Shown here: in pieces, positions 22,901-28,279 of the stretch | How positions within the stretch are numbered: position 1 is the first letter of the stretch | How the letters are laid out: every line of letters starts with the position of its first letter | IMG/VR virus record: IMGVR_UViG_3300032331_001651 | Coordinates: 1-28,421 of that record | Source: a virus | Strand: one strand, 5' to 3' | DNA length: 28,421 nucleotides | The notes under the pieces: generated by a model | Databases searched by the model: none | Told to the model about the DNA's origin: nothing | Seen by the model: only the letters and a program-made list of their open reading frames with translations | Position numbers and translations under genes: made by a program

Positions 22901-24884
22901 ACTCATCGGAATCTACGACACCCAAACCCAAGCAGAAAGGAAAGCAGATGCCACTCAAGCAAGGCTACAGCCAGAAATCGATCAGCAGCAACGTGTCCCG
23001 CGAAATGAAGTCGGGCAAACCGCAGAAGCAGGCCGTGGCAATCGCGCTCTCGGTCGCACGCAAGGCCGAGAAGAAGGCCGGCAAGAACTCGGGACGGTTC
23101 GACAAGCGGGGGATGTGAGGTTCATGCCAGACCAGCAGGGCTTCTACAGCAAGCTGGAAGAGGTTGTCACAGCGAAGCTGCCCAAGATTGCTTCGCCTCA
23201 ACAGGTGCTTGCCTCCGTTGATCCTGCGAAGGGAAGCGGCGTAAAACCCGAAGAACTCAAGTGGACTGGGTTTGCGCAGGCAGTTGAGCGCATTGCCAAG
23301 GAGAACGGAGGAAAGGTTCCCAAGGAACAACTGATGCAGCACTTAAAGAGTGAAGGTGCTGTGCGGTTCAAAGAGGTCACCACTGAAATCAAAGGCAAGA
23401 CGATCACTCAGGAAGAGGTCGACCGCCTTGAGCGCAGAGCCCAGCGAACGCAATCAAACGCTGACTGGTCTGCCTACGAAGACGCAGTGCTGCGCTTTGA
23501 AAGCCAAGAGCTTGGAACCGAAGCGCAGTATTCAAGGTATCAGTTGCCGGGAGGTGAGAACTACCGCGAGGTGGTGCTGACCTCTGACAATGCGAGTCCG
23601 TACACGTCGACTCATTTCAGAGACATTCCAAACTACGTTGCCCATATGCGGGTCAACGAGCGTGCAGACAACAGTGGAAAGCCGGGTCTATTCATTGAGG
23701 AGATCCAGTCTGACCGCCATCAACAGGCGCGTGAAAAGGGATATCTTGAGGATCAAGGAACTGATTGGTCGAAGGTTCCAGTGTATCAGTACCGTGATCT
23801 GGTGGCTAAAGGCGAGTTCCCTAGCGTCATGCACATTGAGGTCAAAGACGGTCTGTACCGGCTTGTGGCTCCTGATGGCGGTGTGCACCACGTTGAAGGA
23901 TCGCTTGAGAAGCTGAAGAAGAACTACGATTCAAGAATCGCCAAAGGCATTGCAGACGCACCGTTCCGAAAAGACTGGTCGCTGCAGATGTTCAAGCGTG
24001 CGCTGCGCGATGCTGTCGCTTCTGGAAAGGAATGGATTGGGTGGACTACTGGAGAGACTCAGGTAGAACGGTTCGACCTTAGCAAACAGGTTGATTACAT
24101 TGATTATCGTCGAGTCGGACCCGACAAATATGATGTTTCGGTTGTTGGCAAAAATGGAACCGACTTGTTTTCTGAAACGGGCATAGATCAAAGCCGCGTA
24201 TCTGATGCCGTCGGAAAAGAGATCGCCGACAAAATAGCCAAAGGAGAAGGTCAGCCTGGTGGAGGCAGGATGACATTGCGTGGTCTTGATCTCAAGGTCG
24301 GCGGCGAAGGCATGAAGGGTTTCTACGACAAGATCCTTCCCACTGAGATACAGAAGTACGTCAAACAGTGGGGGGCTAATGTGGAGAAATCCAATGTTCC
24401 AGAGGCTAATGTTTGGCGCGTTGATATTACGCCAGAAATGCGTAAGTCGGTGAGTGAATCAGGTCAGCCTCGCTTCATGCCTGCCGGCGACATGGCTACT
24501 GGCCGTAGCGTCAAGGACCACCGCGAGGCCATGGACCTGTTTGAGAAGGGCTACAGGCTCTACGGTGCGCTCTACGACGGCATGGAGGATCCCATCCGGC
24601 TGAAGAAGGTTTCCGAGATCGAGCGGTTCGATCCGGAGAACCTGTGGGCGGTGCCATCCAAGAAGATCGCCGCGGCAATCAGCGTGCGGAATATGCCGGC
24701 TGACTTGATGCCACAGCCCGACTCAGCCATGCCCGGGGCCTACAGCTTCACCGGCGGCTACCGTGCCCTCCCAGGCAAGGCCAAAGGCTCCCTCCGCCTC
24801 TACGGCCCTGCCAGCAGCCTGATCGGCATCGCGGCCAGCATTGACGAGGCCCAACGCATCATCCGCAAGAAGGCCAAGCAATGA
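19980..24884 (+). CDS. Giant ejection/polyvalent protein with HExxH metalloprotease and C-terminal domains
   Basis: This 1634-residue protein is the last of the internal-protein set. Residues 1-190 are helical. Residues about 195-390 are Ala/Gly-rich with membrane-like segments, as in proteins injected into the host. A zinc-metalloprotease motif HELFH lies at 492-496, with ELAAEH (E577, E581) downstream as a possible third ligand. Residues 600-930 have no family I can name. Three C-terminal domains each follow an R-[FW]-M-P sequence: R939 (then [19 protein letters not shown]), R1047 (then a domain with EEIQSD at 1240-1245 and [10 protein letters not shown] at 1442-1451) and R1498 (then [20 protein letters not shown]). 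A second gene lies in another frame across residues about 990-1047. The EEIQSD domain is known from phage polyvalent proteins with unresolved activity. Confidence 0.82.
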   Translation: MTLSKADIDLLFGPEPADSVESLLDAPITGEDISLAMQDPAFTPTQEDYLKYEEYSKNKQTDWINTAAQAADAAIGMISGAVSQGAQGAAANPLNYLEGFAQGTRQLYGLAAQSQDPSSALFKFKDLVAGTGTPESRYQQFLDARDFANTTARLERGEEGIVVPPEYTNPEYVQGVSMILDPTLFVPGVGEILGTGKLATRAVGKGAQLTGRAVAGAARPLERFAGAAERMTAEALGMTPEALRTAASTAGIAGALGIAPEAAAFAAIPAGIRTAREAGEALTRAGENLMTQPSRIGPLEAIGAAPGANLRQRMLGVVGQYGGDAALDASLRGLAGGIEGGVIGTGLGYLSGGEEGAAAGLGAGVVQGAAGAIGGRAYQKLTGKAAAEARAGDLGRFIDAQQDPTTKALFQQLRDKHGVDAASSLMDLQGLVRGKFGDVEVEYLSSEDFAKRYKINARGVQVENKGGRPAVVINADIIGKGTGDGPLYTLGHELFHALEKSTQLEAGATEIKNALVGRWIQEGDTIRKLADGAFNDAEIEARFNQYRDKLGAGNASMADELAQYDTINKKADYVASELAAEHFAGLLAGQKPDALLKGFTGLTRQLVDLALTQNASRALADAAATIERTFGVKPTDSVLFPDLKQASPQVNAMLRDLLRARRKLDEKIKIQGEQTKVVLKPEDVSNPLAAKQLVELGLAEQMPDGTIRSMSSEEVVAREDKDRESLRAIIENTPGTARMVDGVAQGRLSPEQLSAIEQSQTVSSRMKDKIRAANAAMDAGNSLNITYSAALKKIINRLTGKKVNRYSSGIRLTDRDVLPYAFYFSKADHPLIKAIDISYVRDAILKDTASNGSVGKGLWDNVDGFMGDLAKYFTNLDQKEGARRSAEIFGLEKAKYLGDFINQSEKFVRDFRLDRIGSIAPSGFRARFSEEAYQLSKQRWMPAETIGDKSVINSDEGYRIISGAKHKLYSPDGKLIGIYDTQTQAERKADATQARLQPEIDQQQRVPRNEVGQTAEAGRGNRALGRTQGREEGRQELGTVRQAGDVRFMPDQQGFYSKLEEVVTAKLPKIASPQQVLASVDPAKGSGVKPEELKWTGFAQAVERIAKENGGKVPKEQLMQHLKSEGAVRFKEVTTEIKGKTITQEEVDRLERRAQRTQSNADWSAYEDAVLRFESQELGTEAQYSRYQLPGGENYREVVLTSDNASPYTSTHFRDIPNYVAHMRVNERADNSGKPGLFIEEIQSDRHQQAREKGYLEDQGTDWSKVPVYQYRDLVAKGEFPSVMHIEVKDGLYRLVAPDGGVHHVEGSLEKLKKNYDSRIAKGIADAPFRKDWSLQMFKRALRDAVASGKEWIGWTTGETQVERFDLSKQVDYIDYRRVGPDKYDVSVVGKNGTDLFSETGIDQSRVSDAVGKEIADKIAKGEGQPGGGRMTLRGLDLKVGGEGMKGFYDKILPTEIQKYVKQWGANVEKSNVPEANVWRVDITPEMRKSVSESGQPRFMPAGDMATGRSVKDHREAMDLFEKGYRLYGALYDGMEDPIRLKKVSEIERFDPENLWAVPSKKIAAAISVRNMPADLMPQPDSAMPGAYSFTGGYRALPGKAKGSLRLYGPASSLIGIAASIDEAQRIIRKKAKQ
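22948..23118 (+). CDS. Nested small phage protein, overlapping gene in +1 frame
   Basis: This 56-residue basic protein lies wholly inside the 19980-24884 gene. Its core, [20 protein letters not shown], is a conserved signature of small phage proteins (similar to DUF6496-type 'KQAIAI.LS.AR' proteins), preceded by the usual [10 protein letters not shown] and followed by a Lys/Arg tail. It has its own AGAAAGGAA site about 7 nt before the ATG. By hand count 48/56 sense codons end in G or C, while in the host frame the same bases give 26/57, so this frame looks like the constrained one. Its TGA overlaps codon 1047 of the large gene. The function of the family is unknown; the Lys/Arg content suggests nucleic-acid binding. 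Confidence 0.8.
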   Translation: MPLKQGYSQKSISSNVSREMKSGKPQKQAVAIALSVARKAEKKAGKNSGRFDKRGM

Positions 24885-25408
24885 GCTACGATTCACAGAC
24901 CAGCACGATCCTGATCAACAAGCTCAGGAAGGACGTCGATGCCTTGGTGCTGCGTATTGCGACCCTGCAGGACCAGAAGGCGACTGGGGTCGACGGCGGT
25001 GCCTCGGTGGCAAACACTTGGACCACCCGCACGCTGAATGCGATCCACAGCGACCCGTATGGCATCATTACGAGCCTGAGCAACAACCAGTTCACGGTTG
25101 AGGCTGGCGAGTACCAGATCCGCGTTATCAGCCCGTTCCACAGCACCACGGGCACGCGCACCCGCATCTGGGACGTCACCAACAACGTGCTGGTTGGCTA
25201 CTCGGTCAGCACCTACGTCTACAACCAGACCAACGTCTACCTCTACCAGACCGAGCGCATCCAGCCGCACAAGACCAACACCTACCGGCTCGACTACTAC
25301 ACCCAGCAGGCGAAAAATACAGATGGGCTTGGCGTTGCTACGAATACCGGCGACATTGAGATCTACACCATTCTGGATGTGGTCGATCTCCATATCGCCC
25401 ATCGGTAA
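24881..25408 (+). CDS. Jelly-roll-like small tail protein
   Basis: This 175-residue protein starts in the stop of the giant gene (ATGA). Residues 1-35 form a short coiled coil (ILINKLRKDVDALVLRIATL). The remainder looks like a C1q/TNF-type jelly-roll: NTWTTRTLNAIHSDPYGI, then FTVEAGEYQIRVISPFHSTT, RTRIWDVTNNVLVGYS, and a DIEIYTILDVVDLHIAHR end. The 'TRTLN......L.AG.Y.I...P......R.R..D.T' pattern is common in phage fibre-tip or decoration proteins. A trimer held by the N-terminal coiled coil is likely. A virion role is inferred from fold and place. Confidence 0.72.
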   Translation: MSYDSQTSTILINKLRKDVDALVLRIATLQDQKATGVDGGASVANTWTTRTLNAIHSDPYGIITSLSNNQFTVEAGEYQIRVISPFHSTTGTRTRIWDVTNNVLVGYSVSTYVYNQTNVYLYQTERIQPHKTNTYRLDYYTQQAKNTDGLGVATNTGDIEIYTILDVVDLHIAHR

Positions 25409-25414
25409 ATCTGC

Positions 25415-25675
25415 ATGAAACATACCTTCCCGTGCGTCGAATCAATGCGGCGCGTGAACCTCTCCAACGGTCGAGTGGTGCGCGTCTGGCGCGACCGCAC
25501 CAAGGAGAACCTGTCGGCCTCCTACGACGACGCGGACATCGTGTCGACCTGCATCGCCAATGCCACCAACGACACGCAGCTCCTGGCCGCACTGGCCAAA
25601 TTGAAGGGCGTGAACGCTGTCGAACTGGTCGACGCCAATGGCCAGGGCACGGTGGTCTACACCGCCTGGCCATGA
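25415..25675 (+). CDS. Small protein of unknown function
   Basis: This 86-residue protein has an N-terminal strand-rich part (RVNLSNGRVVRVWRDRTKEN), followed by SASYDDADIVSTCIANATND and a helical end (TQLLAALAKLKGVNAVELVD). It follows the jelly-roll protein by 6 nt and overlaps the next gene by ATGA. I do not recognise a family. Codon use is like that of the neighbouring tail genes, so it belongs to the same late unit. There is no membrane segment and no known motif. Confidence 0.65.
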   Translation: MKHTFPCVESMRRVNLSNGRVVRVWRDRTKENLSASYDDADIVSTCIANATNDTQLLAALAKLKGVNAVELVDANGQGTVVYTAWP

Positions 25676-25854
25676 CCTACCGCAACCGGTCCAACCCGGC
25701 CATTGAGGTCGAGGTGCTGCATCCCGAGGCCGAGCTCAGGTTGGCCGAGACCAAACGTCAGGCAATCGTCTATCGGCGCCTGTCGACAGGCACGATTCAC
25801 ATCAGACCGAGGGCCGAGTTCTTCCTGAAGTTCGCTGCGTCTGTAGAAAAGTGA
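25672..25854 (+). CDS. Small basic protein, last gene of the structural module
   Basis: This 60-residue protein starts at ATG 25672, overlapping the stop before it. It is basic and strand-rich: NRSNPAIEVEVLHPEAELRL, AETKRQAIVYRRLSTGTIHI, RPRAEFFLKFAASVEK. No family is recognised. I rejected longer starts upstream because they overlap the 25415 gene over most of its length and give Arg/His-rich peptides typical of a shadow frame. One copy of an 8-nt TCTGTAGA element lies within its last codons. It is followed by the 117-nt non-coding gap. Confidence 0.62.
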   Translation: MTYRNRSNPAIEVEVLHPEAELRLAETKRQAIVYRRLSTGTIHIRPRAEFFLKFAASVEK

Positions 25855-25922
25855 CCCCTGTTTTACCCCTGCAAACATTGGGTTTTCTTTGAAATCTACA
25901 GAAAAACGGTTTTCTCTGTAGA
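25840..25922 (+). promoter_or_regulatory. TCTGTAGA elements with 8-bp dyad (candidate operator)
   Basis: TCTGTAGA occurs at 25840-25847 and 25915-25922, and its reverse complement TCTACAGA at 25895-25902. The last two form a perfect 8-bp inverted repeat separated by 12 nt (inner AAAA and TTTT give partial extra pairing). No T-run follows, so it is a poor terminator. The arrangement suits a dimeric regulator or an RNA hairpin ahead of the 25972 gene. A TTGAAA lies at 25889-25894 but no good -10 stands at the right distance. Confidence 0.55.
25865..25880 (+). promoter_or_regulatory. 16-nt intergenic repeat, copy 2 (acccctgcaaacattg)
   Basis: This is the exact second copy of the 16-mer at 2054-2069, same strand, 11 nt after the stop of the last structural gene and about 90 nt before the first gene of the right-hand module. 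An additional partial copy (gacccctgt) lies just before it at 25852. It may be a shared promoter or operator element. Confidence 0.6.
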
Positions 25923-25971
25923 CGGTGTTCTGATCCTCGTCCATATTGATCCCGTCAACGAGATCAACACC

Positions 25972-26160
25972 ATGAGCAAGCAAAACAAACTCTCCAAGAT
26001 CACCGAGGCGGTCTACAACTTCCCCAAGGCCGGACTGAGCAAGTTCCAAGCTGCTGAGGTTGCAGCCAACCTGCTGGCCAAGCACAACTGGGTTTACGAG
26101 CAAGCTGTCAAAGACGCTGCTGCCCCGTACATCGTCTCGGGCCGTCCGGTTTGGCCCTGA
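25972..26160 (+). CDS. Small protein, first gene of the right-hand module
   Basis: This 62-residue basic protein follows the regulatory gap. It is mainly helical: KQNKLSKITEAVYNFPKAGL, SKFQAAEVAANLLAKHNWVY, then EQAVKDAAAPYIVSGRPVWP. No family is recognised. It has no strong Shine-Dalgarno. Because it lies first behind the repeats and hairpin, it is the gene most directly affected by them, and it may be an early protein. A small DNA- or host-protein-binding role would suit its charge, but that is only a guess. Confidence 0.62.
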   Translation: MSKQNKLSKITEAVYNFPKAGLSKFQAAEVAANLLAKHNWVYEQAVKDAAAPYIVSGRPVWP

Positions 26161-26172
26161 TTACTTTAGGGC

Positions 26173-26265
26173 ATGGCGGTGCCCATCAAACCGCCCATCC
26201 CGCCGGTGAGGAATACGGAGCACAGGGGCGCGACTGGTCAACGCGCACAACTCTCCAAACCATGA
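26173..26265 (+). CDS. Candidate 30-residue proline-rich ORF coupled to next gene
   Basis: An ATG at 26173 with TTAGGG just before it opens a 30-codon frame whose TGA (26263-26265) overlaps the ATG of the next gene as ATGA. The peptide begins MAVPIKPPIPPVRN and ends with a basic, polar tail. It could be a real micro-protein or a leader that couples ribosomes to the following gene, which has no ribosome-binding site of its own. Evidence is limited to the start signal and the ATGA junction that this phage uses throughout. Confidence 0.42.
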   Translation: MAVPIKPPIPPVRNTEHRGATGQRAQLSKP

Positions 26266-26528
26266 AAGACAATTTCAATCCAGATGGGTCTGAATTGATC
26301 TATCGAGATCTTCATGTAATTGAAAACACCAAAGGAACTGACTGGTGGTATGTGGCGGCATTTGATGAGCCCAAAGACGATATGCCAATATTTATGATGA
26401 AAGCGAACGGATCTAAAAGCGCTATTCGTAAAGCAGAGAAGTACATCGTGCAAAAGCTAAAACGACATCCATATCAACTCTCTGCATTTCAGTTCGACTA
26501 CCTGCAGGAACTTGCAAAGAAACCATGA
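26262..26528 (+). CDS. AT-rich small protein of unknown function
   Basis: This 88-residue protein has its start set at ATG 26262. A longer version from TTG 26151 would overlap the 25972 gene and add residues unlike the rest. It has a sandwich-like first part (YRDLHVIENTKGTDWWYVAA, FDEPKDDMPIFMMKANGSKS) and a helical end (IRKAEKYIVQKLKRHPYQLS, FDYLQELAKKP). The codons are much richer in A and T than those of its neighbours, like the cupin gene at 11748, so it may also be a later acquisition. It overlaps the endolysin start by ATGA. No family is recognised. Confidence 0.62.
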   Translation: MKDNFNPDGSELIYRDLHVIENTKGTDWWYVAAFDEPKDDMPIFMMKANGSKSAIRKAEKYIVQKLKRHPYQLSAFQFDYLQELAKKP

Positions 26529-26860
26529 CCACTATCTCCAACCTCATCTCGGCCCTGATCATCGTAGAGTCCTCGGGCAACGATCTAGCCATCGGCGACA
26601 ACGGACGCGCCCTAGGCCCTCTACAGATCCACCGCGGCGTGGTGCAGGACGTGAACAGGATCACCGGGAGCCACTACCGGCACCAGGACATGACCAACAG
26701 GGTGGCGGCCCGTGCAGTCTGCGAGGCTTACCTGAAGCATTACGGCAAGGGCTGCACGACTGAACAGCTCGCCCGCAAGTGGAACGGTGGCGGTCCTGCA
26801 GGCGACCGCAAATCTGCCACAGAGGCCTACTGGAACAAGGTGAAGAAGCATCTCAAATGA
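26525..26860 (+). CDS. Lysozyme-like endolysin (transglycosylase/muramidase fold)
   Basis: This 111-residue protein has the core of the lysozyme superfamily: ALIIVESSGND with E15 as the likely catalytic acid, then NGRALGPLQIH (31-36, the G-x-LQI motif that lines the active-site cleft), then a helical segment and ARKWNGGGP (84-91). It would cut glycan strands of peptidoglycan. It has no signal peptide or membrane anchor, so it would need a holin; the holin-like genes are at 10845-11215. It is short, without a cell-wall-binding domain. A virion-associated lysozyme is the other option, but this location outside the tail genes favours an endolysin. It overlaps both neighbours by ATGA. Confidence 0.78.
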   Translation: MTTISNLISALIIVESSGNDLAIGDNGRALGPLQIHRGVVQDVNRITGSHYRHQDMTNRVAARAVCEAYLKHYGKGCTTEQLARKWNGGGPAGDRKSATEAYWNKVKKHLK

Positions 26861-26994
26861 CCAAAACTAAAACCATCCTTATCGACATGGACACTCACAA
26901 GAAGCTGAAGGCGCATTGCCTTGCTGCCGGCCTGAAGATTCAGGCGGTGGCAGACAAGGCCATCATGGCTTGGCTACGAAAGGCAGAGAAGTGA
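26857..26994 (+). CDS. Ribbon-helix-helix DNA-binding protein
   Basis: This 45-residue protein starts in the endolysin stop (ATGA). It has one beta strand (KTKTILID) followed by two helices (THKKLKAHCLAAGL and IQAVADKAIMAWL). This is the minimal ribbon-helix-helix layout of small repressors such as Arc/CopG, in which a dimer inserts the strand pair into the major groove. It lies among small genes of the right-hand module and is a candidate regulator, possibly of the repeats at 25840-25922. Longer upstream starts produce Arg/Cys-rich shadow sequence and were rejected. The stop overlaps the next GTG start. Confidence 0.75.
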   Translation: MTKTKTILIDMDTHKKLKAHCLAAGLKIQAVADKAIMAWLRKAEK

Positions 26995-27446
26995 AACGCA
27001 TTCTAGCAATCGACCCCGGACTGTCCGGAGGCATCGCGCACTATGCTAACAACCGGGTCACCCTGGAGCCAATGCCAGACACAGACGGCGATGTGCGTGA
27101 GGTGATGATCAACTATTTGAGCCAGAGCGATGTGGTCTACATTGAGAAGGTGGGCGGGTACATCGGAGGCAAGGGAGCACCGGGTTCCTCGATGTTCAAC
27201 TTTGGGCGCAACGTAGGGTTCCTGCATGGACTCATTGCCTCAATGCTCACCCGCTGCATCGAGGTGCCGCCACAGCGCTGGCAGAAGACGATTGGGGCTG
27301 GCACCAGCAAGACGCACGGAAAGGGCTGGAAGGCCCACCTAAAGCAATTGGCGCAGCAGCGTCAGCCGAGCATCCACATCACACTGAAGACTGCCGACGC
27401 TGTGTTAATCCTTGAGCACGCCATGATTGCGGAGGGACTGAAATGA
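26991..27446 (+). CDS. RuvC-like Holliday junction resolvase
   Basis: This 151-residue protein starts with GTG at 26991, overlapping the previous stop (GTGA). The first strand ILAIDPGLSGG (D8), the second acidic site VVYIEKVGG (E52) and the late KTADAVLILEHA (D136) reproduce the RNase H-fold catalytic set of RuvC. The GKGAPGSSMFNFGRNVGFLH stretch with following helix is typical of phage and bacterial RuvC-like nucleases. It would cut branched DNA formed by replication and recombination, so that the packaging motor can work. Length is normal for phage members. An upstream ATG at 26916 would overlap the ribbon-helix-helix gene and is less likely. Confidence 0.82.
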   Translation: MKRILAIDPGLSGGIAHYANNRVTLEPMPDTDGDVREVMINYLSQSDVVYIEKVGGYIGGKGAPGSSMFNFGRNVGFLHGLIASMLTRCIEVPPQRWQKTIGAGTSKTHGKGWKAHLKQLAQQRQPSIHITLKTADAVLILEHAMIAEGLK

Positions 27447-27649
27447 TCAGCGACACCCCAATATCAGACTCAACACCGCACAACGTGGCAGACCTCGGTA
27501 TGCTGTGCAGGAGGCTGGAGCGCGAACTCACCGCGGCTCAGCAGCGCATCAAGCGGCTGGAGAAGGCTGGGGACTCCCTAGCCAATACCCAGACCTACGA
27601 CCTGTTGGAAACCGTCAACTGGCGCAAAGCCAAGGAGGCCAAGCCGTGA
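27443..27649 (+). CDS. Small coiled-coil protein (TP-x-D...ARxLERELTAAQQ type)
   Basis: This 68-residue protein starts in the resolvase stop (ATGA). After DTPISDSTPHN it has a heptad-rich helix (LCRRLERELTAAQQRIKRLE). The 'SDTPRTD...ARQLERELAAA' type is frequent in phages as a small gene of unknown role, and the gene at 28276 is a second member. Its last codons (KEAKP) and stop form the ribosome-binding site and GTG start of the next gene. I know of no function. Coiled-coil dimers are likely. Confidence 0.7.
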   Translation: MISDTPISDSTPHNVADLGMLCRRLERELTAAQQRIKRLEKAGDSLANTQTYDLLETVNWRKAKEAKP

Positions 27650-27933
27650 ACCCGCAATACGAAATCTATGAGCTTCAGTGCAAGGCAATCGGAGACATGG
27701 CGAAGGACAACCAAGCTCTCAAGCAGCACGTTTCTGAGCTTGAAAACCGTCTCCGCGCTCTGTGGGACAAGCTCGAAGGCGAGCGCAAGTATTACATGGA
27801 GCATCTCCAGTTGAATGAAGAACTCATTTCTGAAATTGAGCGGGAGAACGAGCGGCTAAAGGAACAGAACAAACGACAGAACGAAGCGATTGATTCGCTG
27901 CGTGAAATGTATGCGAAGGAGGCCAAGCTGTGA
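27646..27933 (+). CDS. Coiled-coil protein of unknown function
   Basis: This 95-residue protein has its GTG start at 27646, with AAGGAGG 7 nt upstream. The longer ATG at 27505 overlaps the preceding gene almost entirely and is rejected. The protein is nearly all heptad helix: YELQCKAIGDMAKDNQALKQ, HVSELENRLRALWDKLEGER, ELISEIERENERLKEQNKRQ. It ends in KEAKL, and its stop overlaps the next GTG. It resembles the small coiled-coil proteins found in tandem beside phage recombination genes. The role is unknown. Confidence 0.7.
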   Translation: MNPQYEIYELQCKAIGDMAKDNQALKQHVSELENRLRALWDKLEGERKYYMEHLQLNEELISEIERENERLKEQNKRQNEAIDSLREMYAKEAKL

Positions 27934-28121
27934 GCATTGAAGAGCGCATCCTCAATATCGGCGAACAACCAATTCAAATTTGGTGGCAAGACAAACGAGA
28001 ACTCCGCGCAATCGCCCTCGATGTCCGCAAGCTGGAGGATCGGATTAAACAGTTGGAGCAGGAGAACGACGCAATGCGAGCGGATCTGTTGTTGTGGGAA
28101 GAGAAGGAGGCCAAGCCGTGA
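27930..28121 (+). CDS. Small coiled-coil protein of unknown function
   Basis: This 63-residue protein starts at GTG 27930, overlapping the previous stop, with AAGGAGG upstream. It contains SIEERILNIGEQPIQIWWQD, then a helix with KLEDRIKQLEQENDAMRADL and a WEEKEAKP end. The first part may be a short helix-loop and the second a coiled coil like that of its neighbours. No family is recognised. The repeated layout (strong ribosome-binding site, GTG start, coiled coil, KEAKP end) suggests that these genes share a history or are kept for similar roles. Confidence 0.66.
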   Translation: MSIEERILNIGEQPIQIWWQDKRELRAIALDVRKLEDRIKQLEQENDAMRADLLLWEEKEAKP

Positions 28122-28279
28122 GTGACGAACTATTGAACAAACTATTGGAATACATCGACGCAGCAATTGATGAAAAATCTGAAGACGCCAGACAATCTGA
28201 TGGTGGTTTGATTGAACGGCTTAGAAAATTGCGCGTAAGGGATGAACTGTTTGACATGGTAAACAAGGAGGCGAAATGA
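28118..28279 (+). CDS. Small helical protein of unknown function
   Basis: This 53-residue protein starts at GTG 28118 behind the third AAGGAGG. An alternative ATG at 28094 would lie inside the previous gene and is rejected. The sequence is helical and acidic: SDELLNKLLEYIDAAIDEKS, then DGGLIERLRKLRVRDELFDM and VNKEAK. Codon choice shifts to A/T-ending forms compared with the genes just before it. It overlaps the next ATG (ATGA). The function is unknown. Confidence 0.64.
   Translation: MSDELLNKLLEYIDAAIDEKSEDARQSDGGLIERLRKLRVRDELFDMVNKEAK

Larger units (their letters stand above)
27632..28279 (+). repeat. Repeated gene-junction motif (aaggaggccaagccgtga)
   Basis: The 18-mer aaggaggccaagccgtga at 27632-27649 and 28104-28121 is identical, a one-base variant lies at 27916-27933, and a shorter form (aaggaggcgaaatga) at 28265-28279. 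Each is at once the C-terminal codons (KEAK[P/L] or KEAK) and stop of one gene and the Shine-Dalgarno site and start codon of the next. It may spread by recombination between junctions. Confidence 0.78.

Noticed and set aside
25895-25922. Dyad as an intrinsic terminator for the structural module
   Set aside because: The loop side is long and A/T-rich and no T-run follows the stem. An operator or RNA structure is more likely.
27505-27645. Upstream ATG extension of the 27646 gene
   Set aside because: It would lie almost wholly in the preceding gene, whereas GTG 27646 has a perfectly spaced AAGGAGG.
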